A stretch of DNA of 64,000 nt from Trebonia sp963774945 (GCA_963774945.1 CAVZHA010000015.1:310001-374000), one strand, 5' to 3'. Counted from the stretch's first letter, positions 46,239 to 55,992 are shown. Numbers and translations are program-made. Notes: a model not told the origin generated them from the letters alone.

Positions 46239-47079
46239 TCGCCAGCGTCCTCTCGATGCTTCCTGACCTGGGCGAGGACGCCGCGGGCGCCCTCGACGGC
46301 CAGTCGGGCGCACTCCCGCGCGGGCGTGCCGGCGGTGGCGCGGGACCGCATGGGGACCTCTGCGCCGACCGGCAGCCCCGCGGGCAGCGCCAGCATGATG
46401 TCGACCAGCGGCAGCTCGCCCTCGCCAGGAGCGAGGCGGTCGCTGGAGTCGTCACGGTACGCCGCGCCGCGCTGTTCCAGCGTGCTGTCGGACAGCTGCA
46501 CGTACCCGAACAGCGATGAATCGAGCGCGGCCAGGTCCGCCGCCTTCGAACCCGACCGCACCAGGTGCATGGTGTCGATCAGCAGCCTGAAATCGGGCCG
46601 TCCCACGTAGCGGACCGCGGCCACGGCGGTCTCCAGGTCGGTCAGCGCGAGCGACTTCGCGAACTCGAGCGTGGTCTGCAGGCCGCGATCGGCGGCGGCT
46701 TCCGCGAACGCCCCGAACTGATCGAAGCTGCGGCCGAGGTCTGCGTCCATGGTGACCACGTTGGCCCGCGTCGCCCCGAGCTCGCACATCACGTCGAGAC
46801 TGGCCAGGTCATCGGTCAGGCCCGCCCGGGGATGACGACGAACCCCTCGGCCAGGGAGATCGCCACTGCGCGGTCACGCAGCGCGGCGGCCATCTGCCGT
46901 CGCGCGCCCACGTCATCGAGGAAGGAGAAGTCTGGGTAGCCGTACGGATTGGCGGCATTGTACGGCCCGGTGCGGGCTTTCATCGAGATGGCGTGACAGC
47001 CCAGGTCGGCCGCCAGGTGCACGAATTCCACCGGCGGATATCCCAGCACGGTCTGGTACTCGATGCCCACGTCGTCCAT
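46235..47079 (-). CDS. Sugar phosphate isomerase/epimerase family protein (2), one frame change
   Basis: A second TIM barrel of about 281 residues. The N-terminal part (MDDVGIEYQTVLGYPPVEF) runs to GFVVIPGRA. After a missing base near 46818-46824 it continues as LTDDLASLDVMCELGATRAN to the stop. Metal-site patterns are TLEFAKS, RLLIDTMHLVRSG, YVQLSDS and GAEVPMR. The pair of related barrels suggests successive isomerisation steps or a mixed dimer. It is the first gene after an AT-rich operator at 47151. Confidence 0.75.
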
Positions 47080-47150
47080 CGGGTAACTCCTTCACGGGGA
47101 ACTCCGCGTCACTGAGGTCGGACGGCTGGATATGAAAACCGGGCGACTCA

Positions 47151-47174
47151 TTAGGTGTATCATATAACCTATTG
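47151..47174. promoter_or_regulatory. AT-rich operator motif, copy 2
   Basis: TTAGGT, a 10-base spacer, then ACCTAT form an inverted pair. TATCATATAACCTATTG (47158-47174) is identical to 19115-19131. It lies 72 bases before the isomerase start and next to the stop of the SnoaL-like gene. Confidence 0.55.
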
Positions 47175-47176
47175 AC

Positions 47177-47665
47177 CTAGAAGTCGCGGGACGGCGCGTG
47201 GCCGTACATGACGGCCTCGCGGTCCGCCAGGCGCCATTCGCCGTCGTCAAGCACCCACAGGTCGTCGTAGCTGCCGTAGCCCTTCAGGACCGGAGCGCCC
47301 GCCGAGTCCAGCGCCAGGAACGAGGCGTAGGACCGGCAGCGGATCCGGCCGTCGCCCGCAGGCTCCGTCACCACGCTGCCGATCTGGTGGATCATCGCCC
47401 CCGGGTACCACGTCGCGGCGGTGCGCTCCCAGCCCGTCGTGATGGCCCCGATGATCTGGTCGCGCCCGCGCAACCGGGTTAGCTCCGTGCGCCCGTCCGG
47501 CCCGCCCTGATAGACCACCTGGGCGCTGTCGGCCGTGTAAAGAGCGGTGAGGGCCTCGGCGTCGCGGGTGTCGACTGCCCACTTCTGCCGTCCGAGCTGG
47601 GCCAGCACCTGCTCGGAGGCCGACATCGGCCCGGCGGCGCCGGAACTCGGGGTGGATTCGGCCAT
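47177..47665 (-). CDS. SnoaL/NTF2-like protein (1)
   Basis: The 162-residue cone-shaped alpha+beta barrel protein opens with helix QVLAQLGRQKWAVDTRDAEALTALYTADS. Strands with GAMIHQIGSVVTEP and CRSYASFLALDS follow. The C-terminal DLWVLDDGEWRLADRE is the usual last strand pair. The family includes cyclases, isomerases and dehydratases such as limonene epoxide hydrolase and scytalone dehydratase. Function is unassigned. It is followed by a shared operator. Confidence 0.8.
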   Translation of the reverse strand: MAESTPSSGAAGPMSASEQVLAQLGRQKWAVDTRDAEALTALYTADSAQVVYQGGPDGRTELTRLRGRDQIIGAITTGWERTAATWYPGAMIHQIGSVVTEPAGDGRIRCRSYASFLALDSAGAPVLKGYGSYDDLWVLDDGEWRLADREAVMYGHAPSRDF

Positions 47666-47713
47666 CGTCTCTGTCCTTAGGGGTCGCGCGGTAGGTCGGC
47701 CAGGACGGCGCGG

Positions 47714-48538
47714 TCAGGAAGCGTCGACGCCTCCGTCGACGTGGATGGTGCTGCCGGTGATGAAGCCGGCCATGTCGCTGGCCGCGAACACCGCCGCCCG
47801 GGCGATGTCGTCCGCCTGCCCCAGCCGGCCGAGCGCCATTTTCGCTACCGTGTCATCGAGTAGCTTCCTGGCCTGTTCCGCGTCGGCTCCGCCGAACCGG
47901 GTCGGCGCGACCCGGAAGCCGGGGGTGTCGGTGGCCGCCGGGGCGATGGCGACCACCCGGATGCCGGCCGGGCCCAGCTCCAGGGCCAGGCTCTTCACCA
48001 GGCCGAGGGTGCCGTGCTTGGCCGCGACGTACTGGTAGCGCCGGGCCCGGCCGTGGTGCGCGCTGCCCGAGGTGACGAGGATGATCACCCCCGGCCCGCC
48101 GCGGTCGAGCATCCGGCGGGCCGCCTCGCGCGCGGTGTAGAAGGAACCGTCCAGGTTGACCGCGATGCCCTGCCGCCACATCTCGTCGGGATAGTCGGCG
48201 ATGCCGCCGCTCGAGCTCTGCCAGGCGGTGTTCACCCAGATGTCGATGCGGCGGAAACGCTGGACCACCGCCTCGCCGAGCTGGCGGACCGAGGCCGGGT
48301 CGGCCACGTCGACCGTCAGCGCCAGCGTCTGGGCGCCTGGCGTGCGCTTGGCGATGAGGTCGGCCGTCTCCTTGGCCTGGCCGGCGGCGATGTCGGCCAC
48401 CACCGTCAGCGCGCCCGCCTCGGCCAGCCGCAGCGACGTGGCCCGGCCCATGCCGCTGCCGCCGCCGGTGACGACCGCGACGCGGCCGCCCAGTGACCAC
48501 AGCCGGGAAAGGGCGGTGTCGGTGAAGTCGGGGATCAT
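47714..48538 (-). CDS. SDR-family oxidoreductase
   Basis: A 274-residue classical SDR: TGGGSGMGRATSL near 21-33, a VNTAWQ segment in place of NNAG, Ser in VTSGSAH, and active-site YQYVAAKHGTLGL. The tail FITGSTIHVDGG is typical. NAD(P)-linked alcohol/ketone conversion is expected. It lies between the sulfotransferase and SnoaL-like genes in one minus-strand series. Confidence 0.85.
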   Translation of the reverse strand: MIPDFTDTALSRLWSLGGRVAVVTGGGSGMGRATSLRLAEAGALTVVADIAAGQAKETADLIAKRTPGAQTLALTVDVADPASVRQLGEAVVQRFRRIDIWVNTAWQSSSGGIADYPDEMWRQGIAVNLDGSFYTAREAARRMLDRGGPGVIILVTSGSAHHGRARRYQYVAAKHGTLGLVKSLALELGPAGIRVVAIAPAATDTPGFRVAPTRFGGADAEQARKLLDDTVAKMALGRLGQADDIARAAVFAASDMAGFITGSTIHVDGGVDAS

Positions 48539-48560
48539 GACTGGTCTCCTCGGTCGCTCA

Positions 48561-49748
48561 TCACGTCTTCTTGGCCGGCCGCGGACGGTCGGACTCGATC
48601 CCGAACCGCTCCGTGTACGCCGCGAAACGCCGACGGATGCGCTCGGGGGCGAAGCCGAACTGCTCGGGGGCGTACTGGTGCGGGCCGTGCTTGCCCTGCG
48701 GGTTGTCGTCGGCGAAGTCCCGGACCCGGCGGACCGTCTCGTCGTCGATTTGAATGCCGAAGTGCTCGTAGATGCGCGTCACCGTGCCGATCGGGTCGGC
48801 GGTGAGGTCGTTGTAGTGGACGTCGAGGAACCGGTCGTCTCCCAGCCGGCCGCGGGCGGACAGGCCGCGGTGCAGCCCCATCTCCTCGAGCGCGCTCCAT
48901 TCGGCGCCGAACCTCTTCGGCTCGAACAGCGGGCTGTTCATGGCGCGCAGCGTGCCGACGAAGCTCACGCTTGACGGGATGACCGTGCCCGGGTCGCGGT
49001 GCGTCCAGACGATGCGGGCATCGGGGTAGACCTCGAGCAGCGCGTCCAGGCCGAACAGGTGCTTGGGCCATTTGAGCACCCAGGCACCCGGACTGCGGAA
49101 CTGAAGGTGCTGCAGGAAACGCTTGTGGTGCTCGTAGACCAGCCGCTGGTCGGCGTTGAGGTACCACTCGTAGTACGCCGGGATCCGCTGGTAGGCCAGG
49201 TACGTCTGGTTGACGAAGCCCCAGTCGATGAGGCCAAGGCACTGCTCGGGCCGCCGGGCGCCGTAGGGATGGATCGCCTGCAGCCGGGCGGCGCCGGCCC
49301 GGGCATCGATGGCCCGCTGGACCTCGGCTATGCGCGGATCGGTGGCCGAGCTCGCGGCCTCCGGCGGCGGGGACGGCAGCCGCATCTCCCACTCACGGGG
49401 CGAGCGCGCACCGGGCCGGGTGGCCAGCAGGGCCTGCAGGTGGGTCGAGCCGGTGCGCGGCAGGCCGGTGATGACGATCGGCGCCTTCACCTGCTGGGCC
49501 GCGATCTGCGGGTGGCGCTTGCGGTCTTCGACCAGCCGCAGCCGCTTGACGAGGGCGGGCAGCACGAGGTTCTGCGCGACCTGCGCCACCCGTTCTGGCG
49601 GGTTGCCTGACTCGTGCTTGAGTGACCACAGCAGGACGTCGATGCCCTCGCGGAACGGCAATTCGCCGAAGTCAGTCAGCCCGGACCGTTCGGAGGAAAG
49701 GTTGAGAAGTTGATCTGCGTTGACAGCCGCCGCCGTGAACGCGGTCAT
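48561..49748 (-). CDS. PAPS-dependent sulfotransferase family protein
   Basis: The 395-residue protein is read from ATG 49748, which overlaps the epimerase stop. The 5'-phosphosulfate loop GLPRTGSTHLQALLA is at about 95-109. The 3'-phosphate region is WPKHLFGLDALLEVYPDARIVWTHRDP (in parts), and YNDLTADPIGTVTRIYEHFG is the C-terminal dimer-like helix. It would transfer sulfate from PAPS to a hydroxyl group, or act as a related non-sulfating family member. Catabolic islands of actinobacteria often carry these genes; the acceptor is unknown. Confidence 0.85.
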   Translation of the reverse strand: MTAFTAAAVNADQLLNLSSERSGLTDFGELPFREGIDVLLWSLKHESGNPPERVAQVAQNLVLPALVKRLRLVEDRKRHPQIAAQQVKAPIVITGLPRTGSTHLQALLATRPGARSPREWEMRLPSPPPEAASSATDPRIAEVQRAIDARAGAARLQAIHPYGARRPEQCLGLIDWGFVNQTYLAYQRIPAYYEWYLNADQRLVYEHHKRFLQHLQFRSPGAWVLKWPKHLFGLDALLEVYPDARIVWTHRDPGTVIPSSVSFVGTLRAMNSPLFEPKRFGAEWSALEEMGLHRGLSARGRLGDDRFLDVHYNDLTADPIGTVTRIYEHFGIQIDDETVRRVRDFADDNPQGKHGPHQYAPEQFGFAPERIRRRFAAYTERFGIESDRPRPAKKT

Positions 49749-50668
49749 CTGAGCCGCCCGGGGAACCGCTCCTCGATGATCCGCCGGAAGCCGTCCTGCC
49801 ACTTGACCGTGCACGGGCCGGTCAGCGACGTGCGCCGGGCGGGGTCGAGATTGCGCGGGTAGGCGATGATCTGATCCATGCCGGTGAAGGAGTAAGAGGT
49901 GCCGAGCTGCTCCGCTACCCACGGGACGAGCTGTTCGACGGAGACCGCGTCGTCGCCGCCCCAGTTGGTCACCGTGCCGCCGACGGCGGCGCCATCGAAG
50001 AACGCCCCGAGGTGCTCGGCCATGTCATCCTCGTGGATCGGGCAGCCGACGAACTCCCAGTCGGGGTTGACCGGGACGGGCTCGCCCTGCGCCACCCGGG
50101 TGATGATCCTGACCGGCATGCCGCCGAAGCTCGCCCTTCCGTAGGACCAGTTCATCCGGGCGATCGTCAGCGGCACCTGGTGGATGCGGGACAGCGAGCG
50201 GGCGACCGCCTCGCCGGCGAACTTGCTGGTGCCGTACGCGAAACGGGTGTTGATGCGGACGCTTCCCCCGCACCGGTCCGTCTCCCGGTAGGCGTACCAC
50301 GGGTCGGGGTGGTCCCAGTAGACCCCGCTGGTCGAGACGTAGATCCAGGCTCTGGCGCGGTTGAGGTGGTTCAGCAGCAGGCCGGTGCCCTCGGCGTTCT
50401 GCTTGAGGCCGGTCTCGATGTCGGCCGGGAAGACGTCGGCCGCGGCGTGGAACACGTAGTCGAAGTCATTGGGCACGCCGGTGAAGTCCCCGCTGGTGTA
50501 GTCACAGACGATCGGAATGATTCCCAGCGCCTCCACCGCTTCTCTGGAACCGGGCCTGGAGTAGCGGGCGAGGCCGTAGATCTGGTTGTGCGGCGCCAGG
50601 ATCGCGGCGATCGAGCCGGCCAGCTGGCCGGTCAGGCCGGTCATGAGCAGTCGCGCGTTCTTCAGCAT
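49745..50668 (-). CDS. NAD-dependent epimerase/dehydratase (extended SDR)
   Basis: The 307-residue product is read from ATG 50668. Rossmann start LLMTGLTGQLAGSIA, the FHAAADV segment, Ser in YVSTSGVYWD and YGTSKFAGE (Tyr, Lys) are present. The C-terminal substrate half includes CPIHEDDMAEHLGAFF. It may act on a nucleotide sugar or a hydroxysteroid- or terpenoid-like substrate. Both ends overlap neighbouring genes by a few bases, so it is part of a tight operon. Confidence 0.85.
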   Translation of the reverse strand: MLKNARLLMTGLTGQLAGSIAAILAPHNQIYGLARYSRPGSREAVEALGIIPIVCDYTSGDFTGVPNDFDYVFHAAADVFPADIETGLKQNAEGTGLLLNHLNRARAWIYVSTSGVYWDHPDPWYAYRETDRCGGSVRINTRFAYGTSKFAGEAVARSLSRIHQVPLTIARMNWSYGRASFGGMPVRIITRVAQGEPVPVNPDWEFVGCPIHEDDMAEHLGAFFDGAAVGGTVTNWGGDDAVSVEQLVPWVAEQLGTSYSFTGMDQIIAYPRNLDPARRTSLTGPCTVKWQDGFRRIIEERFPGRLR

Positions 50669-51666
50669 CGGTGCGCCTTGGTGATGGCCGTGCGCAGGGC
50701 CGAGCGCTCGAGCCCGCCGTATCCGGTCTCGCCGTCCCACTGGTAGCGCGCGAACGCCGGGGAGATCACCGTCCCGGGCCCGTCGCCTACCTTCGCGCCG
50801 TAGTGACGACCGTCGGGGGCCGGGGTGACGAACGCGCTCGCGATCGTCGCCGCGCTGATGACTGCCTTGTGCCGGCCCGCGTGCAGTTCGATCGTCAGCC
50901 GCTCGCCGCCGGGGACGGCCTGGTCGAGGTGCGGCCAGGTGACGACGTCGGCGTCATGGGCGGCGCCGTCGAGGTAGAGGAAGCCGCGGCCGCGCTCCGG
51001 ACGGTCGGCGGTCGCCCGGTAGCGGAGCAGGCCGAAGCCGCGACCGCTGGGGAAGCGCCCGTTGATGATGGCGTGGCCGCTGAAACCGGGCATGTCCCGG
51101 CGGCGCCGGGAGTGGCTGCGGAAACCCGGCCCGGCGAACCGGTAGGCGGTGCCGCCGACGGTGACGGTGCCTCGCGCGTCGTAGAACTGGTGGTAGCGCA
51201 GCGACGGCGGCTGCTCGCCCCAGTCGCCCTCGGTGTTCCAGGGCGCTGCGACCGACTCGACCTCGATCTCGACTTCCATCTCGACCAGCTCGCTGCCCGG
51301 CCGCGGGCCGACCACGATCTCGTCGCCGGCCAGCCGGTGGGCCGGTCCGGCATAGCGGCCGCGCCAGCGACGGAACGGCTCCAGGCAGTCGAGCCGCAGC
51401 CGGTCGCCCGCGGCCGTACGGCCGTGGCTGCCCCAACCCGCGCCGTGCTGGGCGAGGACGCTGCCGTCGGGCAGCAGCATGAAGACGCTCTCCCGCCGCA
51501 GCAACAGGTCGTCCTTCTCCGCGGCGAGGTACAGGTAGTGGCCGACCTTCGAGGCCGGGTCGTACCCGTAGAGCCAGTAGGCCTCGTGATGGTCGGGCGG
51601 CTCCTTGAAGCCGACCTGGGGGAGGTCGGCCTCCGGCGGCCACGGTCCGGCGAGATCAGGCGGCAT
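50662..51666 (-). CDS. DUF7064/7065-like beta-rich protein
   Basis: The 334-residue product has repeated strand pairs with Trp/Tyr-rich edges (HEAYWLYGYDP, GHYLYLAAEKDDLLL) and a second half with YRFAGPGFRSHSRR and PGFSGHAIINGRF. This is reminiscent of double-lipocalin CrtC/AttH-like folds and of the DUF7064/DUF7065 pair found in catabolic operons. A binding or hydratase role for a hydrophobic compound is possible. It is first in the minus-strand operon, divergent from the TetR gene. Confidence 0.6.
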   Translation of the reverse strand: MPPDLAGPWPPEADLPQVGFKEPPDHHEAYWLYGYDPASKVGHYLYLAAEKDDLLLRRESVFMLLPDGSVLAQHGAGWGSHGRTAAGDRLRLDCLEPFRRWRGRYAGPAHRLAGDEIVVGPRPGSELVEMEVEIEVESVAAPWNTEGDWGEQPPSLRYHQFYDARGTVTVGGTAYRFAGPGFRSHSRRRRDMPGFSGHAIINGRFPSGRGFGLLRYRATADRPERGRGFLYLDGAAHDADVVTWPHLDQAVPGGERLTIELHAGRHKAVISAATIASAFVTPAPDGRHYGAKVGDGPGTVISPAFARYQWDGETGYGGLERSALRTAITKAHRC

Positions 51667-51708
51667 GTCCGCAGTTTAAGAAACGGGCGTTCGAACGTCA
51701 ATACACTT

Positions 51709-51743
51709 GTATTGTTTACAATACTGATGTTCCGATGTCAGTA
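51709..51743. promoter_or_regulatory. Operator region between DUF7064-like and TetR genes
   Basis: GTATTG-TTTA-CAATAC (51709-51724) is a perfect inverted repeat. It overlaps a second one, TACTGA...TCAGTA (51722-51743). CGTTCGAACG at about 51688 is a third palindrome. This is the expected pattern for a divergent promoter controlled by the adjacent TetR protein. Confidence 0.65.
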
Positions 51744-51765
51744 CTCCCTTAGAGTTGAGTTCGCC

Positions 51766-52395
51766 ATGACGAATCCGAGCCTTACCTTCGGTCCGGCCGA
51801 TCTCGCCCCACGGGCGCGGATCCGCGAGGCGGCGCTGCGCCTGTACGCCGAGCACGGCACGCAGGGCACGTCCATCCGGATGGTGGCCGAGGAGGCCGGC
51901 ATGTCGGCCGGCGCGGTCATGCACCACTTCAAGACCAAGGACGAGCTGGCCGAGGCGGTACAGCACGCGGTGGTGGCCAAGATCCGCGAGGTCGTCAGCG
52001 GCGTCGGGCTCGATCAGTCGCCGCCGGTCGCCGCCCGCGCCCGGCGCCAGGCGTTCGACCAGCTCATCGCCGACAACCCGGCGATCGCCGGGTACATCAG
52101 GCGGGCCACCCTGGAAGGCGGGCCGGCCGGCCTGGCGCTGTTCACCGAGGCGTTCGACCTGGTGCGGAGCGAGATGCAGGGCCTCGTCGAGGCGAAGATC
52201 GCACGTCCGCTACCCGACCCTGAAGTCGGGCTGGTGCTGTACCGGGCCATCAACCTGGCGCACATCGTCTTCGGACCGCTCATCGAGCAGATGCTCGGCC
52301 TGTCGCTGTCCGATCCGGTCGTGCTCGCGCGGTTCAGGGATGCCGCGGTCGACCTGCTCACCCACCCGGTCTTCAACGAGGCGCCGAGCCCGTAA
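51766..52395 (+). CDS. TetR-family regulator
   Basis: The 209-residue protein is read from ATG 51766. The N-terminal helix-turn-helix is IREAALRLYAEHGTQGTSIR, then MVAEEAGMSAGAVMHHFKTKDEL. The C-terminal domain is helical with a ligand pocket (AINLAHIVFGPLIEQMLGL). It likely represses the divergent operon at the palindromes in between. The 3' end overlaps the convergent SDR gene tail by 186 bases. Confidence 0.9.
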   Translation: MTNPSLTFGPADLAPRARIREAALRLYAEHGTQGTSIRMVAEEAGMSAGAVMHHFKTKDELAEAVQHAVVAKIREVVSGVGLDQSPPVAARARRQAFDQLIADNPAIAGYIRRATLEGGPAGLALFTEAFDLVRSEMQGLVEAKIARPLPDPEVGLVLYRAINLAHIVFGPLIEQMLGLSLSDPVVLARFRDAAVDLLTHPVFNEAPSP

Positions 52396-53136
52396 GCGCG
52401 GCCGCCCGTCGGCGACGATCGCCGCGAACCGCTGCTCGACCTCGGGGATCCGGTCGGCGTGAGTGAATATCAACCGGCGGCGTTGGGCGACCGCGGCGAA
52501 CGCGATCCGCGCTACCTCGTCCGGTTCGATCGCGTCGGGATAATCGGCGCGGCTCATGCCGGTGGACACCTTGCCCGGCAGCAGCAGGGTCACCCCGACG
52601 GCGGCGTTCACCGCCGCCAGCTCGTGGTTGAGCGACTCGCACAAGCCAAGCAGCGCGTGCTTGGCCGCGACATACGGGCTGATGCCGGGCCGCGCGGTCA
52701 CCGAGGCCATCGATCCGGTGACGAGCAGCTGGGCCGGCTCGCCCGCCTCCATCAGCCGGGGCATGAAGGAGCGGACCAGGTGCACCGTGGCCATGAAGTT
52801 CACCCCCATCACCCGCTCCCAGTCGGCTGCGGGCACCTCCCAGGCCCGGCCGGGCCGGACGATGCCCGCGTTGGAGCAGACGAGCTGAACGCGGCCGAGC
52901 TGGAACGCCGCCCGCGCGACGCGCTCGATGTCGTCAGGGCGCGAGACGTCGGCGACGACGGCGGTCAACTCGGCCCCTGCCCCGCGCAGCCGCGCGGCGG
53001 CGGCTTCCAGGGCATCGGCGCGGACGTCGGCCAGCACGACGCGCATCCCGCGGCTGGCCGCGGCGGCGGCCAGCGCGAAGCCGATCCCGCTCGCGCCGCC
53101 GGTTACGACGGCGGTCCGGCCTGGTTCGATGCGCAC
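52210..53136 (-). CDS. SDR-family oxidoreductase with tail overlapping TetR gene
   Basis: About 308 residues from GTG 53136, preceded by GGAAGGACGAGG. TGGASGIGFAL near 11-21, SNAG, Ser in VTGSMAS and YVAAKHALLGL are present. Residues after about 250 (RPRLRARRLVEDRVGEQVDR) are Arg/Asp-rich and antisense to the TetR 3' end, so the natural stop may have been lost by an indel near 52400. Typical members of this length end near residue 255. Confidence 0.78.
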   Translation of the reverse strand: MRIEPGRTAVVTGGASGIGFALAAAAASRGMRVVLADVRADALEAAAARLRGAGAELTAVVADVSRPDDIERVARAAFQLGRVQLVCSNAGIVRPGRAWEVPAADWERVMGVNFMATVHLVRSFMPRLMEAGEPAQLLVTGSMASVTARPGISPYVAAKHALLGLCESLNHELAAVNAAVGVTLLLPGKVSTGMSRADYPDAIEPDEVARIAFAAVAQRRRLIFTHADRIPEVEQRFAAIVADGRPRLRARRLVEDRVGEQVDRGIPEPREHDRIGQRQAEHLLDERSEDDVRQVDGPVQHQPDFRVG

Positions 53137-53190
53137 CCTCGTCCTTCCCGGCCACGCTGCCGCGGCCACATCCGGTTGCCGGAAACCGGC

Positions 53191-53959
53191 TTAGCGGGGC
53201 GGCATCCGGATGGCGCCGTCGAGGCGGATCGTCTCGCCGTTGACGTAGGGGTTCTCCAGCAGGCTGATCGCCATCTGGGCGTAGTCGTCCGGTGCTCCCA
53301 GGCGGCTGGGGTTGGGCACGCTCTGCTCCAGGGCCGTGCGGATGTCCGGCCGTAGCCGGGCCAGCATCGGGGTGTCGAACACGCCGGGCGCGATCGTGTT
53401 GACCCGGATCTGCCTGCTGGCGAGGTCGCGGGCGGCGACGAGGGTGATGCCGTGCACGGCCGCCTTGGCGGCGGTGTAGGACGTCTGGCCGATCTGGCCG
53501 TCGAAGGCGGCGACCGACGCGGTGAGGACGATCGCGCCGCGTTCGCCGTCGACCGGCTCGGCGCGGGCGATCCGGGCCGCGCCCAGCCGCAGGACGTTGT
53601 AGGTGCCGACCAGGTTGACCCGGACCACCTCGGCGAAGGTCTCGAGCGAGCCCGGGTTTCCTTCCTTGTCGAGGATCCGCACCCGGTCGCCGCCCCGCCC
53701 CGCGCAGTGCACGACCGCCCGCAGCGGGCCGTGGGCGGCCTCGACGGCGTCGAGCGCGGCGGTCACCGCGGCCTCGTCGGTGATGTCGGTCTTGGCGTAG
53801 ATCACGCCCGCGCCGAGGCCGGCCAGGTCCTCGTCGGACGGCGGGTTGAGGTCGGCGATGCCGACCCTGGCGCCGGCCGCGAGCAGTCGGCGGACGGTCG
53901 CCAGGCCGAGCCCGGACGAGCCGCCGGTGACTAGCTGCAGATACGGAATCGAGGTCCAC
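53191..53959 (-). CDS. Type II 3-hydroxyacyl-CoA dehydrogenase-like SDR (N-terminal frame change)
   Basis: The start is GTG 53959 (VDLDSVSAA). One extra base near 53935 then shifts the frame to LVTGGSSGLGLATVRRLLAAG. CAGRGGDRV, Ser in TASVAAFDGQIGQTSYTAAKAA with Tyr/Lys, and the C-terminal NPYVNGETIRLDGAIRMPPR follow. The long QIGQTSYTAAKA motif and ending match the HSD17B10-like group. It would oxidise 3-hydroxyacyl-CoA and supply the thiolase encoded just upstream. Confidence 0.8.
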
Positions 53960-53990
53960 GTCTTCTCCTGTGCAGCGATCCGGGTAAGGG

Positions 53991-55141
53991 TCAGTCGGTC
54001 AGCAGTTCGATGATGGTGGCGTTGGCCATGCCGCCGGCCTCGCACATCGTCTGCAGCCCGTAGCGGATCCCGTTGGCCCGCATGTGGTGCACCATCCGGG
54101 TCATCAAGATCGCACCGGAGGCGCCGAGCGGGTGCCCGACCGCGATCGCGCCGCCGAGCGGGTTGAGCCGCTCGTGATCGGCTCCGGTTTCCGCCTCCCA
54201 GGCCAGCGGGACGCTCGCGAACGCCTCGTTGACCTCGAACACCCCGATGTCGTCGATCGTCAGCCCGGCCCGCTTGAGCACCTTCGCGGTGGCCGGGATC
54301 GGCGCGGTCAGCATCGTCACCGGGTCGTCGCCGGTCACCGCGCCGGAGTGGAACCGCGCCAGCGGCCGCAGGCCGAGCTCGGCCGCCCGCTCGCTGGTGG
54401 TGATCAGCAGCGCCGCGCACCCGTCGGAGATCTGCGAGCTGTTGCCCGCGTGGATGACGCCGTCGTCGAGGAAGGCGGGCTTGAGCGCCGCCAGTTTCTC
54501 GAGCGAGGTTTCCCGCCGGATGCCCTCGTCGGCGGTGAGCTCGCCGTCCGGGCCGCTGACGGGGACGAGCTGGCCGGCGAAGGCGCCGGCGTCGGTCGCG
54601 GCGGCCGCCTTGCGGTGGGACTCGAGCGCGAACTCGTCGAGCTGGCGGCGGGACAGGCCCCAGCGGCGGGCGATGTCCTCGGCTCCGAGGCCCTGGCTGA
54701 AGCTGTCACGCTGGTAGCGTTCGCTTTACCTGGGGGCCAAACGGCTCGCCCGACCGCCCGCGCGGAGCCGAGCGGCACCCGGCTCATCGATTCCACCCCG
54801 CCCGCCACGACCATGTCGTAGTGCCCGGCGATGACGCTGGCGGCGGCGAAGTGCACCGCCTGCTGGCTCGAGCCGCAGGCGCGGTCCAGAGTGACACCGG
54901 GGATCGACTCCGGCCAGCCGGCCGCGAGCACCGCGAGCCGGCCGACGTTGGTCGACTGCTCCGCGATCTGGGTGACGCAGCCCCAGACGATGTCCTCGAT
55001 CAGCTCTGGGTCGAGTTGGTTGCGGGCGGCGAGCGCGGTCAGCACGGAGGCCGACAGGTCGACCGGGTGCACCTGCCTCAGCGTCCCCTTGCGGCGGCCG
55101 ATGGGCGCGCGGACCGCGTCTACGATGACGGCGTCACGCAT
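53991..55141 (-). CDS. Thiolase (acetyl-CoA acetyltransferase type), one frame change
   Basis: About 383 residues from ATG 55141 (MRDAVIVDAVRAPIGRRKG). The nucleophile Cys is in LDRACGSSQQAV. After a frame change near 54715-54730 the sequence resumes as YQRDSFSQGLGAEDIA and continues to VFEVNEAFAS, His in GHPLGASGA and Cys in MCEAGGMANA. The active site is complete, so the frameshift may be a sequencing error. The enzyme would cleave 3-ketoacyl-CoA to acetyl- or propionyl-CoA. Confidence 0.85.
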
Positions 55142-55175
55142 GGGCTTCTCCCTTCCTCGGATTGGCGTTTGCGGG

Positions 55176-55949
55176 TCAGACCGAGAGCGCGAAGCCGCCG
55201 CTGACCCGCAGCGTCTCCCCGGTGACGAACGACGCCGCGGGCGAGACGAGGAACAGCAGCGCGTCGACGATGTCGCGTTCCTCGCCTTCGCGCGGCAGGA
55301 TCTGCTGTCCCATCACCCGCGCTGTCTCGTCGCGGCCAAGCTCCGCCCGGATCGTGTCGGTGAAGATCAGGCCGGGGGCGATGGCGTTCACCCGGATTCC
55401 GTCGGCGGCGAACTCGCGCGCGAGCTGGACCGTCACGCCGCGGACGGCGAGCTTGGAGACCCCGTAGGCCGCGCGGTTGGCGTAGGCGGCGGATGACGAG
55501 ATGTTGACGATGGCGGCACCGTCCCGGCCGGTCATCGCCGCCCGGGCGGCGAGCGAGCAGATGTACACGCCGATCACGTTGACGTCGAACAGGCGCCGCA
55601 GGCCCGCGATCCCGATGTCAGCGGACGGCTTGTTGTAGGCGGCCGAGTGCAGTCCCGCGTTGTTGACGAGGATGTCGATGCCGCCGTGCTCTGCCGCCAC
55701 TGCGCCGATCATGGCCGCGACGCCCGCCTCGTCGGCAACGTCGCAGGCCGCAGCGGACGCGCTCCCGCCGTTGTCCGTGATCTCTTTCGCGGCCGCCTCG
55801 GCGGCGTCGAAATCAATGTCGGCCAGCACGACGTGGGCACCGCGCGCCGCCAGGGCCGTACCGAAGGCCTGGCCGAAGCCTCGGCCGCCGCCGGTGATCA
55901 CGGCCGCCTTGCCCTGGTGAATGCCGCCCTGGTCGGTGGCGTCTGTCAT
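55176..55949 (-). CDS. SDR-family oxidoreductase
   Basis: A 257-residue classical SDR with TGGGRGFGQAFG near 17-28, NNAGL, Ser in NISSSAAYANRAAYGVSKLAV (Tyr and Lys included) and the end FVTGETLRVSGG. The frame is intact. It sits between the thiolase and the enoyl-CoA hydratase genes, which suggests a 3-hydroxyacyl-CoA or hydroxy-ring substrate. Confidence 0.87.
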   Translation of the reverse strand: MTDATDQGGIHQGKAAVITGGGRGFGQAFGTALAARGAHVVLADIDFDAAEAAAKEITDNGGSASAAACDVADEAGVAAMIGAVAAEHGGIDILVNNAGLHSAAYNKPSADIGIAGLRRLFDVNVIGVYICSLAARAAMTGRDGAAIVNISSSAAYANRAAYGVSKLAVRGVTVQLAREFAADGIRVNAIAPGLIFTDTIRAELGRDETARVMGQQILPREGEERDIVDALLFLVSPAASFVTGETLRVSGGFALSV

Positions 55950-55992
55950 CGCATCTCCTGTTCCGCCGCGTCCGGCCAGCCGCGTGCCGGAG

